Positions 1-8,275 of a stretch of 64,000 nucleotides of DNA are shown one piece after another. The DNA comes from Oryzisolibacter sp. LB2S. Its GTDB lineage: Bacteria; Pseudomonadota; Gammaproteobacteria; Burkholderiales; Burkholderiaceae_C. Position numbers and translations under genes: made by a program. The stretch is taken from positions 3,376,494-3,440,493 of the forward strand of contig NZ_CP160388.1 of NCBI RefSeq assembly GCF_040732315.1, in the 5' to 3' direction. The notes beneath the pieces were generated by a model, which had not been told where the DNA came from, made no database searches, and saw nothing but the letters and a program-made list of their open reading frames with translations. How positions within the stretch are numbered: position 1 is the stretch's first letter; each line of letters begins with the position of its first letter.

Positions 1-563
1 GCTCGCAGTTCAAGCGCCGGCTCCAGGCCGTGAGCCCCGCGGGCAAGGTGCCGGTGCTGGTCGATGGCGACCTCGCCATCTGGGACAGCCTGGCGATTGC
101 CGAATACCTGGCCGAGCAGTTCCCCGACAAGCGGCTCTGGCCCGAGGACCGCGCCGCCCGTGCCCGCGCGCGCAGCATAACGGCCGAGATGCACAGCGGC
201 TTCACGGCGCTGCGCAGCCACTGCGGCATGAACATCGAGGCGCGCCTGCCCGAGGTCGGCGCCATCCTCTGGCGCGACCAGGCCGGCGTGCGCGCCGACG
301 TCGAGCGTCTGGTGGACATGTGGGGCGAGCTGCTGGCCCAGCATGGCGGCCCCATGCTGTTCGGCGAATTCACGATTGCCGACGCCTTCTACGCCCCCGT
401 GTGCATGCGCCTGGCGACCTACGCCCTGCCCCTGCCCGCACACATTGCCGACTATGTAGCGCGCGTGCAGCAGCTTCCCGGCGTCAAGGCCTGGGTGGAC
501 GGCGCGCTGGCCGAGGCCGACTTCCTCGCCTTCGAGGAGCCCTACCGCGCGCGCCGCGCGTGA
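1..563 (+). CDS. Glutathione S-transferase family protein (5' end cut off)
   Basis: The reading frame is open from base 3, so the gene begins upstream of the window; 186 residues are visible. The first visible residues are the second half of a thioredoxin fold: PAGKVPVL carries the cis-proline and DSLAIAEYL the Ser/Asp that binds the glutathione gamma-glutamyl group. An all-helical C-terminal domain follows (about residues 60-186). GSTs of this type conjugate or reduce electrophilic substrates with glutathione in the cytoplasm. The Ser/Tyr/Cys catalytic residue lies before the window, so the class cannot be set. The metallophosphoesterase gene follows 15 bases later on the same strand. Confidence 0.9.
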   Translation, partial: SQFKRRLQAVSPAGKVPVLVDGDLAIWDSLAIAEYLAEQFPDKRLWPEDRAARARARSITAEMHSGFTALRSHCGMNIEARLPEVGAILWRDQAGVRADVERLVDMWGELLAQHGGPMLFGEFTIADAFYAPVCMRLATYALPLPAHIADYVARVQQLPGVKAWVDGALAEADFLAFEEPYRARRA

Positions 564-578
564 GCGGCCGCCATCGCC

Positions 579-1364
579 ATGAGGCTGCACATCCTGTCCG
601 ACCTGCACCTGGGCGTGCGGGGCATGGAGCACCCGCAGACCGATGCCGACATCGTCATCCTGGCCGGCGACATCGCCCGCCCCGAGCCGGCCATCGCCTG
701 GGCCAGGGGCTTCGGCAAGCCCGTGCTCTACGTGCCCGGCAACCACGAGTTCTACGGCAGCAGCCTGGCGCAGACCCGGCGCACGCTGCAGGCCCTGTGC
801 GCGGGCAGCGCGGGCAGCGCCGACAGCCAGGTGCAGCTGCTGGACAACCGCAGCCTGGTGCTGCAGGGCGTGCGCTTCATCGGCAGCACGCTGTGGAGCG
901 ACTTTCGCATCGTGGGCGACGGCCAGGCGCGCCTTGACGCCATGGCGCAGGCCCAGCGCTTCGCCTACGACTTCACGCGCGTGCGCGTCGGCGATGCGCC
1001 CGACGCCCCGCTGTTCACGCCCGAGGATTCGGCCGCGCTGTTCGACGCCAATGTGCGCTGGCTCGGCGAGGCGCTGGCGCAGCCCTTTGCCGGGCCCACG
1101 GTGGTCGTCACGCACCACGCGCCCACGGCGCAGAGCATCCACCCGCGCTTTGCGGGCTCGCCGCTCAACGGCATCTTCGTCTCTGACGCGCAGGCGCTGG
1201 TAAAGGCGAGCGGCGCGCGGCTCTGGATACACGGCCACACGCATGACAGCTTCGACTACCGCGTAGGCGACACACGCGTGCTGTGCAACCCGCGCGGCTA
1301 TGCCAAGGATGGCGTGGCCGAGAACGCAGCGTTCGATGCACGACTGGTGGTCGATGTGGCCTGA
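579..1364 (+). CDS. Calcineurin-like metallophosphoesterase
   Basis: A 261-residue protein with the full set of metallophosphoesterase metal ligands: SDLHLG at the N-terminus (D-x-H), LAGDIA near residue 29, GNHEF near residue 54, THHAP near residue 178, and HGHTHD with its first His at residue 218. These build a two-metal centre that hydrolyses phosphomonoesters or diesters; the substrate cannot be told. There is no signal peptide, so it should be cytoplasmic. The CNPRGY segment near the end is typical of small YfcE/Icc-like single-domain members. It starts 15 bases after the GST stop and may be cotranscribed with it. Confidence 0.88.
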   Translation: MRLHILSDLHLGVRGMEHPQTDADIVILAGDIARPEPAIAWARGFGKPVLYVPGNHEFYGSSLAQTRRTLQALCAGSAGSADSQVQLLDNRSLVLQGVRFIGSTLWSDFRIVGDGQARLDAMAQAQRFAYDFTRVRVGDAPDAPLFTPEDSAALFDANVRWLGEALAQPFAGPTVVVTHHAPTAQSIHPRFAGSPLNGIFVSDAQALVKASGARLWIHGHTHDSFDYRVGDTRVLCNPRGYAKDGVAENAAFDARLVVDVA

Positions 1365-1673
1365 GCACCGTGCACGCGCGCAGCACGGCCGGCCAGGAGT
1401 CCGACCGGCTGCTCAGGCTTGCCGCACCCTGCAGTGAGCCGCACCGCACAGGCCACGGTACGCGGCAGAACGTCCGCTGAGCGGCATCATGCTGCGGGCC
1501 CGGGCCGTCGCAGGCCCCTGGCGATCGCGGTGCAAGGCGCAGGCGCGTCCTGCATGCGGCCACATCGACAACGCGCTACGTCACTGCGGTGCACTCCCTG
1601 TGCGCATGAGGGTGGGCTGCTGTGTCACGATTGTCCCGACAGAGCCCGATTCCCTTCACCGGCGGAAACGCAC
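1365..1673. other. Gene-free spacer upstream of the LysR gene
   Basis: About 309 bases separate the phosphoesterase stop from the LysR start. I see no convincing small gene, repeat copy or terminator hairpin with a T-run. The spacer presumably holds the LysR promoter. The LysR frame is open back to 1419, but the extra residues look like translated spacer (Arg/Cys-rich), so the LysR start was placed at 1674. Confidence 0.6.
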
Positions 1674-2579
1674 ATGCAAAAGCGCATCACCCCCTCCATC
1701 GCAGCGTTGCAATGCTTCGAGGCTGCGGCACGCCACATGAGCTTCACGCTGGCGGCACAGGATCTGTGTCTGACCCAGGGCGCCATCAGCAAGCAGATCG
1801 CGCAGTTGGAGGCCATGCTGTGCCATCGGCTGTTTCACCGTTCACCCCGTGGCCTCGCGCTCACGCCAGCGGGACAGATGTACCTGTCCGAGGTCCGCGT
1901 CATCCTCAACCAGATCGACGTTTCCTCGCGCTACGTCATGGGCTATGGCCAGGCATCCCAGACCTTGTGCATCGCGGTGCAGCCCACATTCGGGTCCTGC
2001 TGGCTGATCCCCCGGCTGCGCGGCTTCATGCAACGCCACCCCGACATTCAGGTGGTGACGCGCTCCGATGCCCGCCCCTTTGACCTGATGCAGTCGCGCA
2101 TCGACATCTCGCTCTTCTACGGCAGCGGCTCATTGCCCGGCGCAGACTGCCATCGCCTGTTCGATGCACCCGTGATGGCCGTCTGCAGCCCCCAGTACGC
2201 AAGGCAGCGCACGATGGATTCACTGGACACATTGGAGGCGCAAACCTTGATTCAGTGCTCATCGCGGCCGGAGATATGGCGCGACTGGTTCGCTCACCAG
2301 GGCTTCGAATCGATACGGTGCTACCAGGGCCCCCGGTTCGACACCTTCTCGATGTGCCTCACCGCCGCCATGGAAGGCATTGGCATCGCAGTCATGCCGC
2401 AGATGTTCGTTCAGGCCGCGTTGCGCTCGGGTCTGCTGGTACAGGCTTGGCCGTATGTGCAGCCCAGCGACGGCGCCTACTACGTGGCGCATGCCAGCCA
2501 CTGCGCGGCCGAGCCCAAGATCCTGGCGTTCACCGAATGGGTGCGCGGGCAAGCCCGAACGGGCACGCCCATTACATGA
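1674..2579 (+). CDS. LysR-family transcriptional regulator (GcvA-like)
   Basis: A 301-residue protein. The N-terminal winged helix-turn-helix (about residues 6-65) reads AALQCFEAAARHMSFTLAA followed by LCLTQGAISKQIAQLEA, the GcvA-like form of LysR. Residues 90-300 form the periplasmic-binding-like effector domain. The ATG at 1674 was chosen because homology begins there. It lies 100 bases upstream of a 2-hydroxyacid dehydrogenase and a Bug receptor on the same strand, so control of those two genes is the simplest inference. The effector is unknown, perhaps a hydroxy- or carboxylic acid. Confidence 0.88.
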   Translation: MQKRITPSIAALQCFEAAARHMSFTLAAQDLCLTQGAISKQIAQLEAMLCHRLFHRSPRGLALTPAGQMYLSEVRVILNQIDVSSRYVMGYGQASQTLCIAVQPTFGSCWLIPRLRGFMQRHPDIQVVTRSDARPFDLMQSRIDISLFYGSGSLPGADCHRLFDAPVMAVCSPQYARQRTMDSLDTLEAQTLIQCSSRPEIWRDWFAHQGFESIRCYQGPRFDTFSMCLTAAMEGIGIAVMPQMFVQAALRSGLLVQAWPYVQPSDGAYYVAHASHCAAEPKILAFTEWVRGQARTGTPIT

Positions 2580-2679
2580 GCGGAAGTAATCCCACGATCA
2601 AATTATTTCGTTTGCCGCCCCATAGCCTATGCCCGAAGAATGGCCTCTGGCGGTCGCGGGACCGCAGGAGTCGCAAAGC

Positions 2680-3855
2680 ATGGGGTCGCTGCACAACTAT
2701 CTGTCGATTGCCGATCTGGAGCGCGCAGCGCTGCGTCGCCTGCCGGCCTGCGTGCGCGGCTATGTCTGCGGCGGCACGGAGGACGGTCAATCGCTGGATG
2801 AAAGCCGGCGGCATTTCCAGCGGCTGGGCTTTGTGCCACGCGGCCTGCGCAACGTGGCGCAGCGCAGTCCCGCAGCCACGTTGTGGGGCCAGACCTACTC
2901 GCTGCCCCTGGGGTTTGCGCCGACCGGCTTCTCGGCCATCGTCGCACGCGATTGCGATGCCGCCCTGGCGCGCATCGCAAGCGAGGAGCAGCTGCCATTC
3001 ATCATCAGTGGAGCATCCACCGTGCCGCTGGAGCGGCTGCAGCAGGAAAACGCCAACCGCTGCTGGTACCAGGCCTATATCCCTGGCGACATGAACCGCA
3101 TACGCCCCCTGCTGCTGCGCTTGCGGCAGGCGCAGATACCGGTGCTGGTCATCACCATCGACACCTGCGTCGCAGCCAATCGCGAAAACCTGCAGCGGCT
3201 GCGCTTCACCGTGCCGTTTCGGTTCAGCCTCAAGCTCTTGCTCGACGGGCTCATGCACCCGCGGTGGACCTTGCAGGTCTTCCTGCGCACCGTGCTCGGC
3301 GAGGGTATTCCGCGCTTTTCCAATCTGTCGCATGAAATGGGCCCCGCGATCACGGAGGAGCCACAAAATGGCTTCAGAGGCGGGCGCGACCGCCTGGACT
3401 GGGACTGCATCCGTCAGATCCGCGCGCTATGGGACGGAAAGCTGGTGCTCAAGGGCGTGATGCACCCCGATGACGCCGGATTGGCCGTGGAACATGGCGC
3501 CGATGCCATCATCGTCTCCACCCATGGCGGCAGGCAGCTCGACGGCTGCATCTCCCCCCTGCAGGCCCTGCCCGAGGTCTGTGCTGCCGTGCCGGCCGAT
3601 TATCCGGTGCTGATCGATGGCGGATTTCGCCGCGGCACGGACGTGCTCAAGGCACTGGCCCTGGGCGCCCGAATGGTCTTCACGGGCCGGCCCCAGCTGT
3701 TCGGCGCCGCGGTAGGGGGTGCCGAAGGCATACGCCGTGCCGTCCACATCTTCCGCGACGAAATCCTGACCGACATGGCGCTATTGGGCTGCGCCTCGCT
3801 GCGAGAGGTGGACAGCGGCCTGCTGCGCCGCATCGGACACCCTGCGGCCGTCTGA
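2680..3855 (+). CDS. FMN-dependent alpha-hydroxy-acid dehydrogenase/oxidase
   Basis: A 391-residue TIM-barrel flavoenzyme of the L-lactate dehydrogenase (LldD)/glycolate oxidase/mandelate dehydrogenase family, which oxidises (S)-2-hydroxy acids to 2-oxo acids using FMN. Visible signatures are LGFAPTGFSAI, FIISGASTVP, the active-site block STHGGRQLDG (His base and Arg; the usual SNHGGRQ has Asn where this has Thr), and the phosphate-binding segment IDGGFRRGTDVLKAL. Start 2680 is favoured by GCAGGAG 9 bases upstream. An in-frame ATG at 2629 has no ribosome-binding site. The neighbouring Bug receptor suggests uptake and oxidation of a hydroxycarboxylate. The substrate is unknown. Confidence 0.88.
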   Translation: MGSLHNYLSIADLERAALRRLPACVRGYVCGGTEDGQSLDESRRHFQRLGFVPRGLRNVAQRSPAATLWGQTYSLPLGFAPTGFSAIVARDCDAALARIASEEQLPFIISGASTVPLERLQQENANRCWYQAYIPGDMNRIRPLLLRLRQAQIPVLVITIDTCVAANRENLQRLRFTVPFRFSLKLLLDGLMHPRWTLQVFLRTVLGEGIPRFSNLSHEMGPAITEEPQNGFRGGRDRLDWDCIRQIRALWDGKLVLKGVMHPDDAGLAVEHGADAIIVSTHGGRQLDGCISPLQALPEVCAAVPADYPVLIDGGFRRGTDVLKALALGARMVFTGRPQLFGAAVGGAEGIRRAVHIFRDEILTDMALLGCASLREVDSGLLRRIGHPAAV

Positions 3856-3932
3856 CGACGGACGACAGCCGCGGTTGCTTTCCATCACCTTTTTCCGCAA
3901 ACCCAGTTATCCATACCTACAAGGAGACAACC

Positions 3933-4925
3933 GTGAAGGCACACACTCTGTCGCAAGCCATACGCATGACGGCCATCGCCATCGCCTGCTCGGCGACCGC
4001 GCTCACGACATTCGCCCAAGACTATCCGGCCAAGCCCGTGCGCCTGGTCGTCGGCTATGCACCCGGTGGCGCGACGGATCTGAGCGCACGCTTGATTGCC
4101 GACGCGCTCGGCAAGGATCTGGGGCAACCCTTCATCGTGGAAAACCGCCCCGGTGCCAACAGCAACATTGGAGCGGAAGCTGTCGTTCGCGCCCCAGCGG
4201 ACGGCTATACCCTGTTCGTCGGCTCGATCTCCACCACCATCAACCAAAGCGTCTATGCCAAGCTGAGCTTTGACGCCGGACGCGACCTGGTACCCGTGGC
4301 CCAACTCAACATCGTGCCCAACATCCTGGCCGTGAACCCGCAGCTGCCGGTCTCCAGCGTCGCGGACTATGTCGCCTATGCCAAGAAGAACCCGGGCAAG
4401 CTCACCTGCGCATCCCCCGGCAACGGTTCGTCGGCACATCTGGGCTGCGAACTGTTCAAGCTGCGCACCGGCACGAACATCCTGCATGTGCCCTACCGCG
4501 GCAGCGGCCCGGCGGTGGCCGATCTCCTGGGCGGGCAGGTCGATTCGATGATGGACAACCTGCCGCCGCTGCTGCCCCAGATCCGCTCGGGCAAGCTCAA
4601 GGGCCTGGCCGTCACCACGGCGCAGCGCGTGAGCTTCGCATCGGACATCCCCACCATGCAGGAGTCGGGCATTGCCGATTTCGATGTCGCCGCATGGTTC
4701 GCAGTCTTCGCGCCCGCGGGCACGCCCGCACAGGTTGTCGACACCCTCAACCGCGCCATCAACCGCCAGCTCTCGGGCAACGCGGATCTGAAAGGCAAAT
4801 ACGAAGCCAACGGCTTCCTGATGCCGCCCGCCCCCAATTCGCCAGCCAGCTTCCAGTCCTTCGTGCAGTCCGAGCTCAAACGCTGGGGTGAGACGGCACG
4901 CGCCGCCCAGGTGAAGATCGACTGA
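3933..4925 (+). CDS. Bug/TctC-family tripartite tricarboxylate transporter receptor
   Basis: A 330-residue secreted binding protein. The N-terminal signal peptide (about residues 1-27) ends at TTFAQD. The mature part has family hallmarks YPAKPVRLVVGYAPGG, ENRPGANSNIGAE and APADGYTLFVGS. Bug proteins bind carboxylates or related small molecules in the periplasm and deliver them to TctAB-type membrane subunits. No tctA or tctB is nearby, so this is one of the orphan Bug receptors common in Comamonadaceae and Bordetella. The GTG start at 3933 is preceded by a strong AAGGAG. It lies downstream of the LysR and FMN-enzyme genes and is probably expressed with them. Confidence 0.92.
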   Translation: MKAHTLSQAIRMTAIAIACSATALTTFAQDYPAKPVRLVVGYAPGGATDLSARLIADALGKDLGQPFIVENRPGANSNIGAEAVVRAPADGYTLFVGSISTTINQSVYAKLSFDAGRDLVPVAQLNIVPNILAVNPQLPVSSVADYVAYAKKNPGKLTCASPGNGSSAHLGCELFKLRTGTNILHVPYRGSGPAVADLLGGQVDSMMDNLPPLLPQIRSGKLKGLAVTTAQRVSFASDIPTMQESGIADFDVAAWFAVFAPAGTPAQVVDTLNRAINRQLSGNADLKGKYEANGFLMPPAPNSPASFQSFVQSELKRWGETARAAQVKID

Positions 4926-4948
4926 GGTTGAACGACCGGCAGCCCACC

Positions 4949-4954
4949 TACACT
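4949..4954 (+). promoter_or_regulatory. -10-like box directly before cca
   Basis: TACACT lies 7 bases before the cca ATG and no Shine-Dalgarno is visible. If used as a -10 element, transcription would start at or next to the start codon. This is inference from position only. Confidence 0.35.
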
Positions 4955-4961
4955 CTCTGCC

Positions 4962-6203
4962 ATGCAGATCTACATGGTGGGCGGCGCCGTGCGCGACCGG
5001 CTCTTGGGCCGCCCCGTCAATGACCACGACTGGGTCGTCGTCGGCGCCACGCCCGAGGACATGGTGGCGCGCGGCTTCGTGCCCGTGGGGCGCGACTTTC
5101 CGGTCTTTTTGCACCCCGAGACGCACGAGGAATACGCCCTGGCGCGCACCGAGCGCAAGAGCGGGCGCGGCTACCGCGGCTTCGTCGTGCAGGCATCGCC
5201 CGACGTGACCCTCGAAGAGGATTTGTCGCGCCGCGATCTCACTATCAATGCCATAGCTGCTGACGCAGAATGGACGGGCGTTGGGGCCGTTTTTGACCCC
5301 TATGGTGGGGCGAAAGACCTCCAGCGGCGCGTGCTGCGCCATGTGACCGAGGCCTTTCGCGAGGACCCGGTGCGCATACTGCGCGTGGCGCGCTTTGCGG
5401 CGCGCTTTGCCGACTTCACGGTGGCGCCCGAGACCATGGCGCTGATGCGCGAGATGGTGCAGGCCGGCGAGGCCGATCACCTCGTGGCCGAGCGCGTGTG
5501 GCAGGAGCTCTCGCGCGGCCTGATGGAGCCCGCCCCCGCGCGCATGTTCGAGGTGCTGCGCGAGTGCGGCGCGCTGGCCGTGCTGCTGCCCGAGCTCGAC
5601 CGCCTGTGGGGCGTGCCCCAGCGCGCCGAATACCACCCCGAGGTGGACACCGGCGTGCACGTGATGATGGTGCTGCAGATGGCCGCACGCCTGTCCGCCC
5701 CGTTGCCCGTGCGCTTTGCCTGCCTGGTGCACGACCTGGGCAAAGGCACGACGCCACAAGACGTGCTGCCGCGCCACATCGGCCACGAGCAGAGGAGCAG
5801 CAGGCTGCTCAAGCCCCTGTGCGAGCGCCTGCGCGTGCCCGTGGACTGCCGCGAGCTGGCCGACGTGGTCGCGCGCGAGCACGGCAACATCCACAGAAGC
5901 GGCGAGTTGGGCGCAGCCGCGCTGCTGCGGCTATTGGAGCGCTGCGACGCCATTCGCAAGCCCGAGCGCTTTGGCGACGTGCTGCTGGCCTGCGAGTGCG
6001 ACGCGCGCGGACGCCTGGGCTTTGAGGACGCGCCCTACCCACAGCGCGCGCGGCTGCTCGCGGCGCTGGACGCGGCGCAGCGGGTGGCCACGGCCCCCAT
6101 CGCGGCGCAGGCTGCGGCGCGGGGCCTGGCCGGCCCCAAGGTGGGCGAGCTGATCCACGCCGCGCGCGTGCAGGCCGTGGCCGAATCGCTGTCAGGCCAC
6201 TGA
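4962..6203 (+). CDS. cca: CCA-adding tRNA nucleotidyltransferase (multifunctional, with HD domain)
   Basis: A 413-residue class II enzyme that adds or repairs the 3' CCA end of tRNAs. The N-terminus [16 protein letters not shown] carries the GG nucleotide-binding motif; [10 protein letters not shown] holds the catalytic D-x-D, followed by [10 protein letters not shown] and [13 protein letters not shown]. The C-terminal half has an HD phosphohydrolase core ([11 protein letters not shown] and D visible), as in the E. coli multifunctional enzyme with 2',3'-cyclic phosphodiesterase activity. A copy of the dispersed palindromic repeat lengthens the segment just after the INAIA motif. The 3' end overlaps the convergent trxC gene by 12 bases. 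Confidence 0.95.
   Translation: MQIYMVGGAVRDRLLGRPVNDHDWVVVGATPEDMVARGFVPVGRDFPVFLHPETHEEYALARTERKSGRGYRGFVVQASPDVTLEEDLSRRDLTINAIAADAEWTGVGAVFDPYGGAKDLQRRVLRHVTEAFREDPVRILRVARFAARFADFTVAPETMALMREMVQAGEADHLVAERVWQELSRGLMEPAPARMFEVLRECGALAVLLPELDRLWGVPQRAEYHPEVDTGVHVMMVLQMAARLSAPLPVRFACLVHDLGKGTTPQDVLPRHIGHEQRSSRLLKPLCERLRVPVDCRELADVVAREHGNIHRSGELGAAALLRLLERCDAIRKPERFGDVLLACECDARGRLGFEDAPYPQRARLLAALDAAQRVATAPIAAQAAARGLAGPKVGELIHAARVQAVAESLSGH
5253..5296 (+). repeat. Dispersed palindromic repeat, copy inside cca
   Basis: ATAGCTGCTGACGC, then 10 bases, then GGGCGTTGGGGCCGTTTTT, matches the family arms (GATAGCTGCCAGCGCTTG / GGGCGCCAGAGGCCAAAAT). It is read in frame as I-A-A-D-A and adds a few residues to the conserved loop before DPYGG. 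Confidence 0.65.
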
Positions 6204-6632
6204 CTGCACCCAGCGCACGATGTCGCCCGCGCCGAGGGCGCCCGAGATGCGCGCCTTCTCCCGCCCGCCCTGGAACAGGATCATGGTCGGAATGCTGCGA
6301 ATGGCGTAGCGCGCGGCGATGGCGGGATGGGCCTCGGTGTCGAGTTTGGCCAGGCGAATATGCGGCTCGAGCTGGCGCGCCGCCTGGGCAAAGGCCGGCG
6401 CCATCTGGCGGCAGGGCCCGCACCAGGGCGCCCAGAAGTCCACCAGCACCGGGATGTGGTTGCGCCCCAGGTGCTTGTCGAAGCTGGCCGCATCCAGCGC
6501 CAGCGGCTCGCCCGTGAACAGCGGACGGTGGCAGCTGCCGCAGTCGGGGGCGCTGGCGAGCTGCGCGGCCTGCACGCGGTTGGTGGTGTGGCAGTGGGGG
6601 CAGACGATGTGTGGGGCTTCGGTGCTGGTCAT
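6192..6632 (-). CDS. trxC: Thioredoxin 2 (TrxC) with N-terminal zinc finger
   Basis: A 146-residue protein. The first 35 residues hold two CxxC pairs (CPHC and CGSC) that form the zinc-binding domain characteristic of TrxC. A thioredoxin fold follows, with active site [13 protein letters not shown] and cis-Pro block [10 protein letters not shown]. It reduces protein disulfides in the cytoplasm; in E. coli trxC is under OxyR control, which I cannot confirm here. It is convergent with cca and overlaps its end by 12 bases. Confidence 0.95.
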   Translation of the reverse strand: MTSTEAPHIVCPHCHTTNRVQAAQLASAPDCGSCHRPLFTGEPLALDAASFDKHLGRNHIPVLVDFWAPWCGPCRQMAPAFAQAARQLEPHIRLAKLDTEAHPAIAARYAIRSIPTMILFQGGREKARISGALGAGDIVRWVQSVA

Positions 6633-6712
6633 GGCGGCGGGTGATCGGCGAGTGATGGAGGTGATGTTGCCTGTGTACCTGCGGCCACCGAGGGCGATTT
6701 CAACTCACAGCC

Positions 6713-6907
6713 TCACAGCCACTTCACCGCCAGACTCAGCAGAAAGCTCAGCAGCAGCGTGCTGGCCAGCGGAATGAACCAGTCGCGCCCGAACAGCCGG
6801 AACTGAAAATCCCCCGGCAGCCGCCCCAGGCCCAGGCGCTTGAGCCAGGGTGTGAGCCCGTTGATCAGCACCAGGGCCAGAAAGACGACGATGAGCCAGC
6901 GCAGCAT
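6713..6907 (-). CDS. DUF2905 small membrane protein
   Basis: A 64-residue protein with two hydrophobic helices (about residues 4-20 and 43-62) separated by a basic segment that includes GRLPGDFQ, the conserved core of DUF2905. Family members are short inner-membrane proteins of unknown function, often near RuvB or Holliday-junction genes in other bacteria. Here it stands between trxC and the MidA-like methyltransferase on the same strand. Confidence 0.8.
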   Translation of the reverse strand: MLRWLIVVFLALVLINGLTPWLKRLGLGRLPGDFQFRLFGRDWFIPLASTLLLSFLLSLAVKWL

Positions 6908-6922
6908 GGGTAAAGCTCAGGC

Positions 6923-6976
6923 GGCCATTGCGCCACACGCGGCCGTCGCGCCGCACGTGGCAGTCGCGCCGCACAT
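6923..6976. repeat. 18-base tandem repeat, three units
   Basis: Three consecutive 18-base units begin at 6923, 6941 and 6959 (second unit GGCCGTCGCGCCGCACGT). They run directly into the GTCATCCCCGC element at 6981. Unit one is the most divergent. Confidence 0.7.
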
Positions 6977-6980
6977 GGCC

Positions 6981-7065
6981 GTCATCCCCGCGAACGCGGG
7001 GATCCACGGCAGCGACGAAGCCACGGCCCGGGTGGCACCTGGATCCCCGCGCTCGCGGGGATGAC
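6981..7065. repeat. Pair of inverted REP-like elements
   Basis: A copy of GTCATCCCCGC-GAAC-GCGGGGATCC at 6981-7005 faces an inverted copy at 7040-7065. Each is itself a hairpin, and together they form a larger inverted pair separated by about 34 bases. The same element recurs at 12802-12827 and 27944-28027, with a remnant at 34653-34663. Lying between two minus-strand genes, it could slow or end transcription or stabilise mRNA, but there is no T-run. Confidence 0.8.
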
Positions 7066-7120
7066 GGGTCAGGCCGAGGTCGCTCGTATCAATGGATGTC
7101 ACGGCTCTATCCATGGGTTG

Positions 7121-8206
7121 TCACAGGCGGTGCGTGCGGTCGCCCTGGGCAAAGCCCATGGGCTGCCACGGCTCGCCTGGCCCCACGGCCAGCACCTTGA
7201 ACAGCTCGCCCATTTCATGCTCAAGCATCAATTTGGCCGCTGGCGCCCTCTGGGCAAGCGCTAGTAGCTCCATTTGTTGTAGCAAGCCGCAGTTGAGCAG
7301 AAAGCGCGCCTGGCTGGTGTAGCCGAGCACGTTCAGGCCCGCGTCCTGCGCCGCGAGGGCCATGGCCGTGAAGTTCACATGGGCCGTGATGTCCTTGGCG
7401 CCCACGTCCTGCAGCGGGTCGTCGTCGGCGCGGTGGGCGCGGTGGCACATCACCGTGCCCATGTGGCGCTGGGGGTGGTAGTACTCGTCCTCGCCGAAGC
7501 CGTAGTCGATGAGAAAGGCCGCGCCGCGCGTCAGATGCGCGGCCAGCGTGCGCATGAAGGCCTCGCCCTGGGCGTGGATCTCGGTCAGGTAGTCGTGATC
7601 GCCGGCGATGTCCACGGGCGGGCGCAACTCGGTGGGCCGGTCGCTCCAGGCCAGGGCGCCGTCCGCGCCCAGGGTCACGCCGCGCTCGTGCCAGACGCCC
7701 TGCACGCGGTGCAGCAGCTGCACGGGCATGGCGTCGAGCACCTCGTTGCCCACGACCACGCCCGCCATGGATTGCGGCAGGCGCTCGGCCCAGGCCACGC
7801 GCTCGCCAAAGGCGGCCAGGCGCTCGCGCTGGCGCGCGCGCAGGTCGCCCGACAGGTCCACGATGGTGTAGCGGCGCACGCGCTCGCCCAGGGCACCCAG
7901 CAGCTGCTCGGCCAGCGCGCCGCTGCCGGCGCCGAACTCCCAGACCTCATGCGTGCGGGTGGCGTCCAGCGCCTCGCGCACCTGGGCCGCGAGCACCTGG
8001 CCGAACACGGGCGAGAGCTCGGGCGCGGTGACGAAGTCGCTGCCGTCCTCGGGCATGCGGCCGAGCTTGGTGCGCCCGCCCGCGTAATAGCCCAGGCCCG
8101 GCTGGTACAGCGCCAGCTGCATGAAGCGGTCAAAGCCCAGCCAGCCGCCGGCGGCGGCGATCTGGTCGTGGATGTGGGAGGTAAGCGCGTCGGTGGGGGT
8201 CGTCAT
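7121..8206 (-). CDS. SAM-dependent methyltransferase, MidA/NDUFAF7-like (COG1565)
   Basis: A 361-residue protein. The N-terminal part GWLGFDRFMQLALYQPGLGYY is diagnostic for the MidA/NDUFAF7 family of protein arginine methyltransferase-like enzymes. The SAM-binding segment WEFGAGSGALAEQLL follows near residue 95, then VGNEVLDAMPVQLL and FLIDYGFGEDEYY. The mitochondrial homologue methylates an arginine of complex I subunit NDUFS2; a bacterial substrate is not established. The start at 8206 gives MTTPTDALTSHIHDQIA. A dispersed repeat copy lies in the coding sequence close to the C-terminus. The gene is divergent from folM. Confidence 0.88.
   Translation of the reverse strand: MTTPTDALTSHIHDQIAAAGGWLGFDRFMQLALYQPGLGYYAGGRTKLGRMPEDGSDFVTAPELSPVFGQVLAAQVREALDATRTHEVWEFGAGSGALAEQLLGALGERVRRYTIVDLSGDLRARQRERLAAFGERVAWAERLPQSMAGVVVGNEVLDAMPVQLLHRVQGVWHERGVTLGADGALAWSDRPTELRPPVDIAGDHDYLTEIHAQGEAFMRTLAAHLTRGAAFLIDYGFGEDEYYHPQRHMGTVMCHRAHRADDDPLQDVGAKDITAHVNFTAMALAAQDAGLNVLGYTSQARFLLNCGLLQQMELLALAQRAPAAKLMLEHEMGELFKVLAVGPGEPWQPMGFAQGDRTHRL
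7230..7272 (-). repeat. Dispersed palindromic repeat, copy inside the midA-like gene
   Basis: On the gene strand the arms read GAGCTACTAGCGCTTGCC and AGGGCGCCAGCGGCCAAAT. It is translated in a different frame from most copies (E-L-L-A-L-A); the TAG of the usual left arm is GAG here, so the frame stays open. Confidence 0.65.
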
Positions 8207-8275
8207 AATTCGTGGCTTTGCGCGCCGAAGTGGCGGGCATTGTATTTCCCGGCCTATGGCGCAAGGATTTGCCAC

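Noticed and set aside
3885..5894. Long minus-strand open frame opposite the Bug receptor and cca
   Set aside because: Low-complexity His/Gly/Ala composition and no start context; a shadow of two clear genes.
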